Source of the DNA: an uncultured Collinsella sp.
Lineage (GTDB): Bacteria; Actinomycetota; Coriobacteriia; Coriobacteriales; Coriobacteriaceae
NCBI GenBank assembly: GCA_958436995.1
Contig: CAUBMI010000027.1
Location: 1-25,200, forward strand
Reading direction: 5' to 3'
Length of the DNA: 25,200 bases
In this document: positions 1-9,100 of the stretch, one piece after another
Layout: each line of letters starts with the position of its first letter
Position numbering within the stretch: the stretch's first letter is position 1
Notes under the pieces: generated by a model
What the model saw: the letters and a program-made list of their open reading frames with translations, nothing else
Database searches by the model: none
Told to the model about the DNA's origin: nothing
Translations under genes and position numbers: made by a program

Positions 1-1082
1 CGCAGCAGGTTGGGCATGCCGGCCTTGAGTGCCTCGAGGTTCTCCTCGTTGAGGTCGGCCTTGGCGACGCCACCGTTGTACTTCAGCGCACGAGCGGTGG
101 CGACGACCACGACGGCGCTGGGGCGAACGCCCGTCATGCGGCACTTAATGTCGAGGAACTTCTCGGCACCCAAATCGGCACCGAAGCCGGCCTCGGTAAT
201 GGCGACATCGCCAAAGCGCATCGCCATACGCGTGGCCATGATAGAGTTGCAGCCGTGGGCAATGTTGGCGAAGGGGCCGCCGTGGACAAACGCAGGCGTG
301 CCCTCGAGCGTTTGCACCAAGTTGGGCTTGAGCGCGTCCTTAAGCAACGCGGCCATGGCACCCTGGGCCTTAAGGTCGCGGGCGCGGACGGGCTCGCCGG
401 CAAAGCTGTAGCCGACGACGATCTCGCCCAGGCGCTCCTTGAGGTCGTTAATGCTTGTAGACAGGCACAGGATTGCCATGACCTCGGAGGCGACGGTGAT
501 ATCGAAGCCGTCCTCGCGCGGCACGCCCTGGGCCTTACCGCCAATACCGTCGATGACGTGGCGCAGCTGACGGTCGTTCATATCGACGACGCGCTTCCAA
601 GTGATGCGCTTAACGTCAATACCGAGCTGATTGCCCTGCTGAATATGGTTGTCGAGCATGGCGGCCAGCAGGTTATTGGCGGCGCCGATAGCATGGAAGT
701 CACCGGTAAAGTGCAGGTTGATATCCTCCATGGGGATGACCTGAGCCCAGCCGCCGCCGGCAGCGCCGCCCTTAACGCCAAAGACGGGGCCGAGCGAAGG
801 CTCGCGCAGGGCCACGGCACTCTTGACGCCGCGACGACGCAGGCCATCGGCCAGACCGATGGTCGTGGTGGTCTTGCCCTCGCCCGCAGGCGTTGGGTTG
901 ATAGCGGTCACGAGGACGAGCTTGGCCTGGTGATCGGTCGGCTCGTTGAGCAGTGAATAGTCGACCTTAGCCTTGTCGAAGCCGTACGGAATAAGGTGCT
1001 TAACGTCGACGCCGGCGTTCTTGGCCACCTCGGTAATAGGCAGCGGCGTGACAGAACGTGCGATTTCGATGTCAGTAGGCAT
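1..1082 (-). CDS. fhs: Formate-tetrahydrofolate ligase, 5' part (cut by the left edge)
   Basis: Formate-tetrahydrofolate ligase makes 10-formyl-tetrahydrofolate from formate, tetrahydrofolate and ATP in the cytoplasm, feeding one-carbon metabolism. The reading frame is open to the left edge, so about 360 of the usual roughly 555 residues are visible. The N-terminus begins MPTDIEIARS. The family ATP-binding loop TPAGEGKTTT is at residues 64-73, followed by the family blocks REPSLGPVFGVKGGAAGGG and FTGDFHAI, and later FVHGGPFANIAHG and TEAGFGADLGAEKF. The ATG at 1082 is preceded by AAAGGA, seven bases upstream. The gene lies downstream of ruvB in the same direction but has its own candidate promoter in the 144-base gap. 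Identification is secure. The C-terminal third cannot be judged here. Confidence 0.96.
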   Translation of the reverse strand, partial: MPTDIEIARSVTPLPITEVAKNAGVDVKHLIPYGFDKAKVDYSLLNEPTDHQAKLVLVTAINPTPAGEGKTTTTIGLADGLRRRGVKSAVALREPSLGPVFGVKGGAAGGGWAQVIPMEDINLHFTGDFHAIGAANNLLAAMLDNHIQQGNQLGIDVKRITWKRVVDMNDRQLRHVIDGIGGKAQGVPREDGFDITVASEVMAILCLSTSINDLKERLGEIVVGYSFAGEPVRARDLKAQGAMAALLKDALKPNLVQTLEGTPAFVHGGPFANIAHGCNSIMATRMAMRFGDVAITEAGFGADLGAEKFLDIKCRMTGVRPSAVVVVATARALKYNGGVAKADLNEENLEALKAGMPNLL

Positions 1083-1122
1083 GGGCGGTCCTTTCGTTAC
1101 CGAATGAGAAAAAGACCAATTC

Positions 1123-1150
1123 AGCATAGCACGGGCGCGCAATAGTAAAA
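1123..1150 (-). promoter_or_regulatory. Candidate fhs promoter
   Basis: On the minus strand an extended -10 element TGCTATGCT (TATGCT at 1123-1128) lies 16 bases downstream of TTTTAC (1145-1150). It sits about 40 bases before the fhs start. The -35 match is weak, but the TGN extension supports the call. This is inference from sequence pattern only. Confidence 0.45.
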
Positions 1151-1226
1151 CGCCCATAACCGATGAACGGCGATATGTTTACCCGATGCCCGGCGATAGC
1201 CCAACAGCCCGCCAAAACAAAGCGCC

Positions 1227-2294
1227 CTAAACGGTAGGTTCAATCCCCAGGTGCTCAAAGGTGCGAAGCGTTGCCTGACGGCCCTGCGGCGTACGAATCA
1301 TCAACCCGCACTGCAGCAAATAGGGCTCATAGACATCCTCGAGCGTTCCCGGGTCCTCGCCCACCGCGCTGGCAAGCGTCGTCAGGCCCACGGCACGGCC
1401 GGAGAACGTCTTGGCGAGTGTCTCCAAAATGCGAATATCCATCCAGTCCAGACCAAGCTCATCGATCTCAAAGAACTCGAGCGCCTGACGGCAGATATCG
1501 AGCTCGATGGGGCCGTTGCCGCGCACCTGCGCGTAGTCGCGCACGCGCTTGAGAAGACGGTTGGCAAGACGCGGCGTACCACGCGAACGCGAGCCGATCT
1601 CGAGTGCGCTGGGATGGTCGATCGTCACACCCAGAATGGTCGCCGAGCGTATCACGATCTGAGCGAGCTCCTCGACCGTGTAGTAATCCAGGCGATATGA
1701 AATGCCAAAGCGGTCGCGCAATGGGCCGGTCAACATGCCCGAGCGAGTCGTTGCCGCCACCAGCGTGAACTTGGGGATATCCAGGCGAATCGAGCGCGCA
1801 GCCGGACCCTTGCCGATCACGATATCGAGCGCAAAGTCCTCCATCGCGGGATACAGAACTTCCTCGACCGAACGGTTGAGGCGGTGGATCTCGTCGATAA
1901 ACAGCACGTCACCCGGTTGCAGGTTAGTCAGAATGGCCGCCAGGTCGCCGGTGCGCGCGATGGCCGGACCGCTCGTCGTCTTAATCTGAGCGCCCAGCTC
2001 GTTGGCGATAACCGTAGCCAGCGTGGTCTTACCCAGACCCGGAGGGCCCGAGAAGATCACGTGGTCGAGCGTCTCGCCACGGCTCTGCGCGGCCTCGATC
2101 AGCACGCGAAGGCTCTGTTTGATGTGCTCCTGACCGCAGTAGTCGTCCAGGCGCTGGGGGCGCAGGGTACGGTCAACATCGAGGTCCTCGGGCGTCAGCT
2201 CCGAGCCCACCATGCGCTCACCGTGCGCCATGGATGCCGCCGGCGAGCTGCCGGGCGTCGCCCACAGGTCCTGAGAGTCATCGGCTTCCCACAT
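1227..2294 (-). CDS. ruvB: Holliday junction branch migration ATPase RuvB
   Basis: RuvB is the hexameric AAA+ motor that drives branch migration of Holliday junctions together with RuvA. The 355-residue product has Walker A SGPPGLGKTTLA, Walker B LFIDEIHRL, the sensor stretch ATTRSGMLTGPLRDRFG and a C-terminal winged-helix domain, in the usual order and at nearly the usual length. The first 37 or so residues before GSELTPEDLDVDRTLRP are a slightly long, variable lead. The ATG at 2294 overlaps the ruvA stop by one base (TGATG). A GTG at 2297 and an internal ATG at the GERMVGSEL stretch are alternatives. It is the last gene of the ruvC-ruvA-ruvB operon and should follow its SOS control. No convincing intrinsic terminator follows before fhs. 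Confidence 0.96.
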   Translation of the reverse strand: MWEADDSQDLWATPGSSPAASMAHGERMVGSELTPEDLDVDRTLRPQRLDDYCGQEHIKQSLRVLIEAAQSRGETLDHVIFSGPPGLGKTTLATVIANELGAQIKTTSGPAIARTGDLAAILTNLQPGDVLFIDEIHRLNRSVEEVLYPAMEDFALDIVIGKGPAARSIRLDIPKFTLVAATTRSGMLTGPLRDRFGISYRLDYYTVEELAQIVIRSATILGVTIDHPSALEIGSRSRGTPRLANRLLKRVRDYAQVRGNGPIELDICRQALEFFEIDELGLDWMDIRILETLAKTFSGRAVGLTTLASAVGEDPGTLEDVYEPYLLQCGLMIRTPQGRQATLRTFEHLGIEPTV

Positions 2295-2914
2295 CACGCA
2301 TCCATTCCAAGTCGCTTAAGCGCCGCGCCGAGCAGATCCTCGACACGCATATTCTGCCCATCATACCCGCTCAGGGCAACATCGGTCTCCTGCGGGCTAA
2401 AGCCCATGGAAAGGAGTGCTGCACGGGCGTCATCGATCGCCGAAGGAGCGGCGGTGGGCACGGGCATCGCAACCTGTCCGGGAATCACGTCGACCGGAAC
2501 AAAGCCCTTGTCCTTGGCAAAGGTGCTCTTGAGCTCCAGAATCAGACGCTGCGCTGTCTTTTTGCCCACACCGGGCACCTTGGCCATGCCTTTGTCGTCC
2601 TCGGCCATCACCAGCGAATACAGCTGTCCCACGGTATAGGTGGAAAGCACGGCAAGCGCCAGGCGCGGACCGACACCCGAGACGGACACGAGCCGATCGA
2701 ACATCGTGCGCTCGTCCTTGGAGGCAAAGCCAAAGAGCGTCATGGCGTCCTCACGCACCTGCATACGGGTATAGAGGCGAACTTCGCCGCCGGGTGTGGG
2801 CAACGTGGCGGCAGTGCTGCCCGAGATGCCGAGCTCAAAGCCCACGCCCGATACATCGACAACGGCCGAGCTCATCGTGGCCTCGACAAGCGTTCCATGG
2901 AGCTGGGAGATCAT
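2294..2914 (-). CDS. ruvA: Holliday junction branch migration protein RuvA
   Basis: RuvA is the tetrameric DNA-binding subunit that loads RuvB on the four-way junction. The product is 206 residues, as expected. It starts MISQLHGTLVEA, matching the usual N-terminal OB-fold beginning, and has the two helix-hairpin-helix motifs VSGVGPRLALAVLS and VPGVGKKTAQRLILELK. The C-terminal domain III, which contacts RuvB, ends RVEDLLGAALKRLGMDA. The frame is open further upstream to 2998, but that part overlaps ruvC and has no family similarity. The ATG at 2914 is therefore chosen. It overlaps the ruvC stop by one base (TGATG), and GAGAGGA lies about 11 bases upstream. Translational coupling with both neighbours is likely. 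Confidence 0.96.
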   Translation of the reverse strand: MISQLHGTLVEATMSSAVVDVSGVGFELGISGSTAATLPTPGGEVRLYTRMQVREDAMTLFGFASKDERTMFDRLVSVSGVGPRLALAVLSTYTVGQLYSLVMAEDDKGMAKVPGVGKKTAQRLILELKSTFAKDKGFVPVDVIPGQVAMPVPTAAPSAIDDARAALLSMGFSPQETDVALSGYDGQNMRVEDLLGAALKRLGMDA

Positions 2915-3435
2915 CAGTATCCGGTTCCTCTCTGTTGATAGAACTCGCCGCCGGTAAGCGCCCGGGTGCGGCTGAGGTTTACATGGCAGATGGCGCAAGC
3001 CAGGGCATCGGCGGCATGGTCGGGATGCGGGTCATGGTCGAGCTGTGTGAGCGTACGCACCATGTAGGCGACCTGCCGTTTGTCCGCAGCGCCGGTGCCC
3101 ACAACCGCCTGCTTAATCTGCATAGGCGTGTACTCGCCAATCTCGAGCGCGCATTCCGAAAGCGCCACGAGTGCAGCACCGCGGGCATGCGCCGTAGGGA
3201 TGGCCGAGCGAACGTTGGCGCCAAAGTAAATGCTCTCGATAGCAGCGGTATCGGGTCGATAGCGTTCGACAACGCCCTTGAGGTCACGGGCGATATGCGA
3301 CAGGCGCACCGCGAGCGGGCTACCCGCGCTGGTCTCGATACAACCGTAGGCGCGACAGCGAACCTCGCCGCGCCGCTCCTCGATAATCCCCCAACCCGTA
3401 TGGGCCAAACCGGGGTCGATACCCAAGATAACCAA
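2914..3435 (-). CDS. ruvC: Crossover junction endodeoxyribonuclease RuvC
   Basis: RuvC cleaves Holliday junctions symmetrically. With the TTG at 3435 as start the product is 173 residues, the same length as the E. coli enzyme, and begins (M)VILGIDPGLAHTGWG. The ribosome site GGGGAGG lies five bases before this TTG. The longer frame from 3465 adds ten non-family residues and was not used. The catalytic acids appear at D7, E67 and D143. The fourth position is His140 (motif PDHAADALA), as in the Thermus thermophilus enzyme rather than the Asp of E. coli. The gene heads the operon with ruvA and ruvB and is preceded by a LexA-box-like palindrome and an extended -10 element. Confidence 0.95.
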   Translation of the reverse strand: MVILGIDPGLAHTGWGIIEERRGEVRCRAYGCIETSAGSPLAVRLSHIARDLKGVVERYRPDTAAIESIYFGANVRSAIPTAHARGAALVALSECALEIGEYTPMQIKQAVVGTGAADKRQVAYMVRTLTQLDHDPHPDHAADALACAICHVNLSRTRALTGGEFYQQRGTGY

Positions 3436-3490
3436 GCCAACCTCCCCTCGCCACCAACACAGCACAAGGCAAGGCCCCGCGCATCATTCA

Positions 3491-3504
3491 CGAACGTCTG
3501 TTCT
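3491..3504. promoter_or_regulatory. LexA (SOS) operator upstream of ruvCAB
   Basis: The sequence CGAACGTCTGTTCT fits the Gram-positive and actinobacterial LexA box pattern GAAC-N4-GTTC. On the gene strand it reads AGAACAGACGTTCG. It lies 56 bases upstream of the ruvC start and directly abuts the -10 hexamer, where bound LexA would block RNA polymerase. RuvAB or RuvCAB are classic SOS genes in many bacteria, so position and context agree. LexA binding itself is inferred. Confidence 0.75.
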
Positions 3505-3513
3505 AGAATAACA
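3505..3513 (-). promoter_or_regulatory. Extended -10 element for ruvCAB
   Basis: On the minus strand TGTTATTCT contains a -10 hexamer TATTCT (3505-3510) with the TGN extension. No good -35 hexamer is seen at 16-18 bases. The element touches the LexA box. This is inference from pattern. Confidence 0.45.
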
Positions 3514-3572
3514 CAACGGGGCCAAGACGCTTAGTTGAAGTATCGGGGTTGGGAGCGAATCCCATCCCCAGT

Positions 3573-5558
3573 TTAGTTCTGCGAGAAGAATGGGAACTGT
3601 CGGGGATCAACCGGCGGCTGCGGCATCGGCCCGCCTTGTGGGCCACCCTGCGGTCCGCCCTGGCCGCCCATCATCTTTTCGATGGCGTCCTGGACCTCGC
3701 CCTCAAACTTTTTCATGCCCTCGTGCAGGCGGCGCTGGCCGTCCTCGGAGCGCAGCTCCTCCATCTGCTCGGGCGAAATACCCAACAGGTCACCCAGTAT
3801 GCCCATCATCTCGCCACGCATGCGCTCGCTTGTATCCTCGTCGGCAAAGCGGTTCACCTCGGCGCGCGCCAGCGCATCGACCGTCATGCGTTCCCTGCCG
3901 CTCAGCCCCAGGTCGGACCACGCGAGCATGTACGGCCAGGCGCGCTCGACAAACGAGCGGGCCGAGACGATCGGCGCCGTCGGCAGCATGCGGCGGGCGG
4001 CCTCGCTCTGACGCACGAGCATCAGCAGCAGCGAGCAAGCCTCGGGCTTGCCGGCGGCCATTGGGATGTCGTCGAAGGGTCGGTTGCGGTCGACGTGCGA
4101 CTCGAGCGTGCCATCGACCTCGCCCGGCTCGAGCCCACCGAGCAGCTGCGCCGCGCGATCGAGCATATCGACCGGGCCGTCGAGCGTCGAGAGCGCTTGC
4201 GCCAGCACGCGCTCCATGCAATCCTCCACCGCGTTGAGCGTCACGAGCTCCTGCGGCACCACGGCAGACGTACGGTTGCGTACGCGCGCCACAAACTCGA
4301 GCGTCGACAGGTACACATCGCCAAAAGGCGCGTAATCGCCCTGATAGCCGCCGCAAAGCGCCGGCGCCGCCAGCGCGTACTCGGTCTTGGACAGCGGGCT
4401 CAGAGCCATCGCGCCCAGCTCGAGCGCCGTGTCCTCCAGCATAAGGCCCAGCGTGCGAGAGCGCAGGCGCTCGGCGTCGCCCGCCGACACATCGCGGTCG
4501 AGTACGCGCGCCGCATCCGGCGCATCGCGCTCAACCGTGCGAATATGCAGGCGCTCGGCAATCGCGCGAACGGCGGCACAACGAGCGGCCTCGGCCTCTT
4601 CCTGCGCCGGCGTAAAGATGCGGTTGCGGTCCAACACCAGGCCGATCACGTTGCGCGAGCCCAATGCATCGACAGCCAGCGCCGCAAGCAAAGACGACGG
4701 CAGATCGCCCTCGAGCGCCACCACGGCGCGCGACGTGCCATGGGCACGGGCGTTATCGCGCACAGCGAGCACCAGCGCCTGCCACAGCCATTCCTCGGAG
4801 CGAAACTCGGGCAGCTCGTGGTCCTCCAAGGCATCGAGCATCACACCGCGCTGGATCTCCTGAACCAGCAGGCTCTCTTCAAAACACGGCGCCTGGGCCA
4901 CCACGCGCCCGCAGTCGTCGAGCACAAACGATCCGCCGGTATACACCGACTCGTCATAGGCACCGACCGGCGCCATGCAGGCAAACCATACGCTGCGCTT
5001 GGACGCAATCTTGCGGTAGGCACCACTGCGAACGGCGGCAATGGCGGCCGTCTCGCGGTCGGTCATGTCAAACGCGTTGAACTGAAAATAGGCGATGAGG
5101 TCGACGCCGGTCGGCAGCATCTCGAGCTCGCGGTCCAAGTCGAAAATCACGGCGATACGCACGCCGTCCACGTCGAAGACCGGCGGCGCCCAACGGGCAT
5201 CACCGTTCCCACCACGCTGCAGGGCAATGCTCGAACGGGCCGGCACCACATGGCCGTCCTTGAGCATCATGTAGTCGAGCAGGGGCTGGCCCTCAAACGA
5301 AACCGCCGCGGGCACGATGCAGATCATATCGAGTTCTTGGATACGCTCGGCGACACCGGTCAGGCCTGTCAACATGTCGTGCTCAAAGTCGACAGTGCCC
5401 ACCAGGCCCCCGGGCATGGCGCCCATAAAGAGCGGAGCCGGCACGCACAGCACGCGCGCCCCGCGCTCGTGGGCCAGACGAGCCTGGTCCTCGATGCGGC
5501 CGCAAATGCCCTCAATATCACCCAGGCGCATATCGATCTGTGCAAGCGCGAGCTTCAT
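3573..5558 (-). CDS. NAD synthetase-like two-domain protein with degenerate active sites
   Basis: The 661-residue product has the architecture of glutamine-dependent NAD synthetase: an N-terminal nitrilase-like domain (about residues 1-260) and an ammonia-dependent NAD synthetase-like domain (about 270-430 onward). The alignment is recognisable, for example MKLALAQIDMRLGDI at the start and ALAVDALGS in the second domain. The catalytic positions are not conserved. The glutamate of the FPE-type motif is Ala41 (VPAPLF). The lysine region reads ARSSIAL. The nucleophile cysteine region reads IFDLD, with Phe139 at the cysteine position. The synthetase P-loop SGGxDS reads EGDLPS (283-288), and the usual GTGNKSE block reads SPLSKTE. 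The tail is rich in Gly, Gln and Pro (GGPQGGPQGGP). The ATG at 5558 has GGAAAGG upstream. It is probably a pseudoenzyme with an unknown role; function as an NAD synthetase is doubtful. Confidence 0.75.
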   Translation of the reverse strand: MKLALAQIDMRLGDIEGICGRIEDQARLAHERGARVLCVPAPLFMGAMPGGLVGTVDFEHDMLTGLTGVAERIQELDMICIVPAAVSFEGQPLLDYMMLKDGHVVPARSSIALQRGGNGDARWAPPVFDVDGVRIAVIFDLDRELEMLPTGVDLIAYFQFNAFDMTDRETAAIAAVRSGAYRKIASKRSVWFACMAPVGAYDESVYTGGSFVLDDCGRVVAQAPCFEESLLVQEIQRGVMLDALEDHELPEFRSEEWLWQALVLAVRDNARAHGTSRAVVALEGDLPSSLLAALAVDALGSRNVIGLVLDRNRIFTPAQEEAEAARCAAVRAIAERLHIRTVERDAPDAARVLDRDVSAGDAERLRSRTLGLMLEDTALELGAMALSPLSKTEYALAAPALCGGYQGDYAPFGDVYLSTLEFVARVRNRTSAVVPQELVTLNAVEDCMERVLAQALSTLDGPVDMLDRAAQLLGGLEPGEVDGTLESHVDRNRPFDDIPMAAGKPEACSLLLMLVRQSEAARRMLPTAPIVSARSFVERAWPYMLAWSDLGLSGRERMTVDALARAEVNRFADEDTSERMRGEMMGILGDLLGISPEQMEELRSEDGQRRLHEGMKKFEGEVQDAIEKMMGGQGGPQGGPQGGPMPQPPVDPRQFPFFSQN

Positions 5559-5593
5559 GGCTCAGCCCTTTCCGTCGTAAACCATCGTTGTCG

Positions 5594-5629
5594 TAGTAAA
5601 AGCGCCGGCCGCATGATGCGGTCGGCGCT
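5594..5629 (-). terminator. Rho-independent terminator after the superoxide reductase gene
   Basis: A 13-base-pair stem (arms 5601-5613 and 5617-5629, three-base loop, one mismatch or wobble) is followed on the minus strand by TTTTACTAC. It lies 47 bases beyond the stop of the upstream minus-strand gene at 5676. Confidence 0.75.
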
Positions 5630-5675
5630 CGCATGTGCATATGCTAGCTATGATACCCCGAGCGGGGACGCGCTC

Positions 5676-6038
5676 CTAGAACGTCGCGGACCACAGCCCA
5701 TGCAGGTTGCAATACGCATAGACGGTGCCGGTCTTGGAGCCGCCGGCAAAAAACGTCGCGGGCTTCATGCCGGGCTCAAGGTAATGGACCTCCAGACGGC
5801 CCTCGGCCTCAAGGGCGATCCACTCAATATAGTGCTCGGGCAGGCTGGGATGCTCGACCGAGCCAACGCGTGCGCGGATCACGTGACCGTCGCGCTCGGT
5901 CTCGACGACCGGCACGTGTTTCTCGTGCGCCGCATCCTCGGTGTTCGCGGTCAGCTCCGTGCAGCCGGCAGGGGTTGCAACGTCGTTGCCAAGGGCGGCA
6001 ATGAGCTTACCGTCGGGGTCCTTAAAAAATTTCGCCAT
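5676..6038 (-). CDS. Superoxide reductase (desulfoferrodoxin/neelaredoxin family)
   Basis: This family reduces superoxide to hydrogen peroxide without making oxygen and protects anaerobes. The 120-residue product carries the ligands of the catalytic Fe(His)4Cys centre: the EKHVP motif (E39, K40, H41), H63 and H69 in HPSLPEHYIEW, and C110 and H113 in YCNLHG. The N-terminal 35 residues occupy the place of the desulforedoxin domain of two-iron desulfoferrodoxins but contain only one cysteine, so the second iron centre should be absent, as in class II or class III proteins. The start at 6038 is chosen because AAGGAG lies just before it and the upstream extension has no family similarity. It lies 101 bases downstream of the SNF2 gene and may share its transcript. 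The electron donor is not visible in the window. Confidence 0.9.
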   Translation of the reverse strand: MAKFFKDPDGKLIAALGNDVATPAGCTELTANTEDAAHEKHVPVVETERDGHVIRARVGSVEHPSLPEHYIEWIALEAEGRLEVHYLEPGMKPATFFAGGSKTGTVYAYCNLHGLWSATF

Positions 6039-6139
6039 GATGTTCTCCTTTGCTGATGTGCCGATGTTCTCGATGCTTCTTATGCCCAAAGGCGCGCGAA
6101 CCATCCACGGCATCGCAAATGAACACATAATGAGCGAGG

Positions 6140-9100
6140 CTAGCGCCCGTCGCCGACGAGCAGCGCCAGAACATCCTCGCGGGTAAACAGCGCCGAGGAG
6201 ATGCCGTCGCCGCCGAGCACGCTGTTGACCAGGTCGCGCTTGGACTCCTGCATCTGCATGATGCGTTCCTCGATCGTGTCCTTGGCGATGAGCTTGTACA
6301 CGGTCACGGTATGCTTCTGGCCAATACGATGCGCGCGGTCGGTCGCCTGGTCCTGCGCGGCCACGTTCCACCACGGGTCGTAGTGGATCACCACGTCGGC
6401 AGCCGTCAAATTAAGGCCCACGCCGCCCGCCTTGAGCGAAATCAAAAAGACCGGCACCTCGCCCGCCTGGAACTGCGCGACCATCTTGGCGCGGTTTTCC
6501 TTGGACGAAGCGCCCGTGAGCTTAAGAAAGCCGATATCCTCCTTGGCCAGACGCTTGCCAATGATGTCGAGCATGCCCGTAAACTGGCTGAACAACAGGA
6601 TGCGATGCCCGCCGTCGAGCGCACCGTGCACGAGCTCCATGCAAGCGTCGAGCTTGGCACTCCCCGCCTTGTAGTCCTCGTAGTGTAGATGCGGGTCGCA
6701 GCAAATCTGGCGCAGCTTGGTGAGCTCGGCGAGCACCTTGAGCTTGTCTTTCTTAAACTCGGATGCCTCGCGATGCTGCACCTGCTGGGCGATGCGGTCC
6801 TGGTTGGCCAGGTAGAGTTTGCGCTGCTCGCCGGTGAGCTGTGCCATGACGGTGTCCTCGATCTTCTCGGGCAGATCGGCCACCACGTCTTCCTTGACAC
6901 GGCGCAGCACAAACGGCGACACGAGCGCCTGCAGGCGAGCGGCGCTGTCACCCTCGGCGTGCTCGACCGGGCTTTCGAAGCGCTTGGCAAACGACTCGCG
7001 TGTGCCAAGCAGGCCCGGCATCAAAAAGTCGAAGATGCTCCAGAGCTCGGACAGGCGGTTTTCGATGGGCGTGCCCGTCAGGGCAAAGCGCACACCGGCA
7101 GGCAGGCGCTTGGCGGCGCGCGCTACCTGCGTGAGCGGGTTTTTAATGTACTGGGCCTCGTCGAGCACCACGCGGGCAAAATCCCGTTCGGCGTACTCAT
7201 CGATATCGCGCCGCATAAGATCATACGACGTCACGACCACGTTATGCTCGGCCACGCCGGCAATCTGCACGCGGCGCTGCGCCTTGGCGCCCACGATGGC
7301 ACACACATCGAGCGAGGGCGCAAAGCGCTCCAGCTCGGCAGTCCAGTTGTACACGAGTGAGGCCGGGCATACCACGAGCGTGGGCTTGGTGTCCCCCGCC
7401 TCCACGCGCGCCAGGATATGCGCGATCATCTGGAGCGTTTTGCCCAGGCCCATGTCGTCGGCCAAGATGCCGCCAAGGCCCAGGTGTTCGAGCGAGCCGA
7501 GCCACTGGTATCCGTCGACCTGGTAGCCGCGCATCGTTGCCTTGAGCGATGCCGGCACCGTAAAGTCCATCTTGCCGAGCGTGTCCAGGCGCTCGACGGT
7601 ACGGCGGAACGCAGCGTCGCGATCGGCCTCGAGCGCCGGCGTGCGCGCGAGCATGCTATCGACGAACAGGGTGCTCGACGCGGGAAGCGACACGCCGTCG
7701 AGCAGGTCGACGGCATCGACACCCAGGTCCTCGGCGAGGCCAAACGCGGCTCGGGCGCCCTCGTCCAGGCGAATGATGTCGCCGGACGTAAGGCGCGCAA
7801 ACGTTTGATGACGCTTGTACGAATCGAGATAGACGGCAAGGTCTGCCGCCGAAAGCCCGCTCGCACCCAACTCGACGTCGAGTAGGTTGCTCTTGACGGT
7901 CGCACGCACCGAAAGCTTGGGCGCGGGGCGCACCGAAATCTGGCGCAGGCGGTCGCTGAGCATGACCTCGCCCAGCTCGGACAGGGCGGACAGGCCCTCG
8001 GTCAGCAAGTGGAACAGGCTCTCGTCATCGCGTTCCTCAAATGCCAGGCCGCCCTCGTAAAAGTCGAAATACAGGGCCGCCGTGTCCATAACGCGAAACT
8101 CTGCCACTTCGTCGCGCGGCGGCACGCCAGGACGCTGGTCTTCGAAGGGGCTGCCCGGAGCACCCAGGCTAAAGAGATCTGCCGACCAGTCGCCGTAGGT
8201 AACCGAAATTTTGCAGGTCACGAGCCCATCGTCGACGCCGATCGCCATGGCAAAGCTCGGCTCGGGCGCCACGGTGTCGAGCACGGCGGGAGCAGTGAGG
8301 TCAGTGTATTCGCGCAGCACGGGCAGCGCCATGCGGCAGAATTCGCCCACCTGCTCGGCGGCGATATGGATCGGCGTGCGACAGGGCAGCAGACGCGACA
8401 AAAACGGTGCGGCATGCTGGGCAAACGCCGCATCGGCGCGGCGCGCGCGGTGCGTGTCGACCAGATAGGCAACGTCGCCCGAGGCAAAGCAGTACATATC
8501 GGCAGGCAGGCGCAGGTCGTAGCTGCCACCGGCCGCCGGCGCGATTTTGGCGGCAAGAAGCGGCGGTTGTTTTGCCGAGGCCTCGTCCTCCCCCACCGGC
8601 GACAGCTCAACCGCTACCTCATAGGAACGATGCGTTGTCGTTCCCCGCGACCAGGCGGGCTCAAAGGAAATGGTCCGGCCAGGTAGCAAGTCCAGCATGT
8701 ATACGATGTCATGCTCGGACAGCGGCAGCTGGCGCTCGGCGACAAAGCCGCTGCGTGCAAAATCGTACGACGCCGAACGCGAACTCGTGATGTCGCTCAG
8801 ATACACAACCGTTGCCACAACAAGGTCGAGCAGGCGCACCGAAACCTCGTCAAAGGCCTCAGGTGAATGGACAAACGTGAGCTTCTTGCCGTACGAGAAG
8901 GTGCCGCCTCGGACATAGGCGTCGGCCATGCCGTCGATATCCTTCACCACGTAGGACACCGAACCGCAGCGAATGCGGAACTCGAGCGCCCAGCTAAAGC
9001 GGTCGGCGAACAGCGGATTGTAGTACGGCACCAACGAGGGCTCCAACGCCGCTTTGGGGGCGTCGGGATCGACGGCACCGGCAAGCTTGCGGCGCATGCT

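Noticed and set aside
3545..3569. Hairpin after the NAD synthetase-like gene as an intrinsic terminator
   Set aside because: The GGGG...CCCC stem has one mismatch and no T-run on either strand, so termination is not supported.
3549..6056. 835-codon plus-strand frame opposite the NAD synthetase-like gene and superoxide reductase
   Set aside because: It lies antisense to two recognisable genes and is full of Arg/His/Ala runs typical of shadow frames in GC-rich DNA.
6039..6374. N-terminal extension of the superoxide reductase frame up to 6374
   Set aside because: It overlaps the SNF2 gene in another frame, has no family similarity, and a strong ribosome site precedes the internal ATG at 6038.
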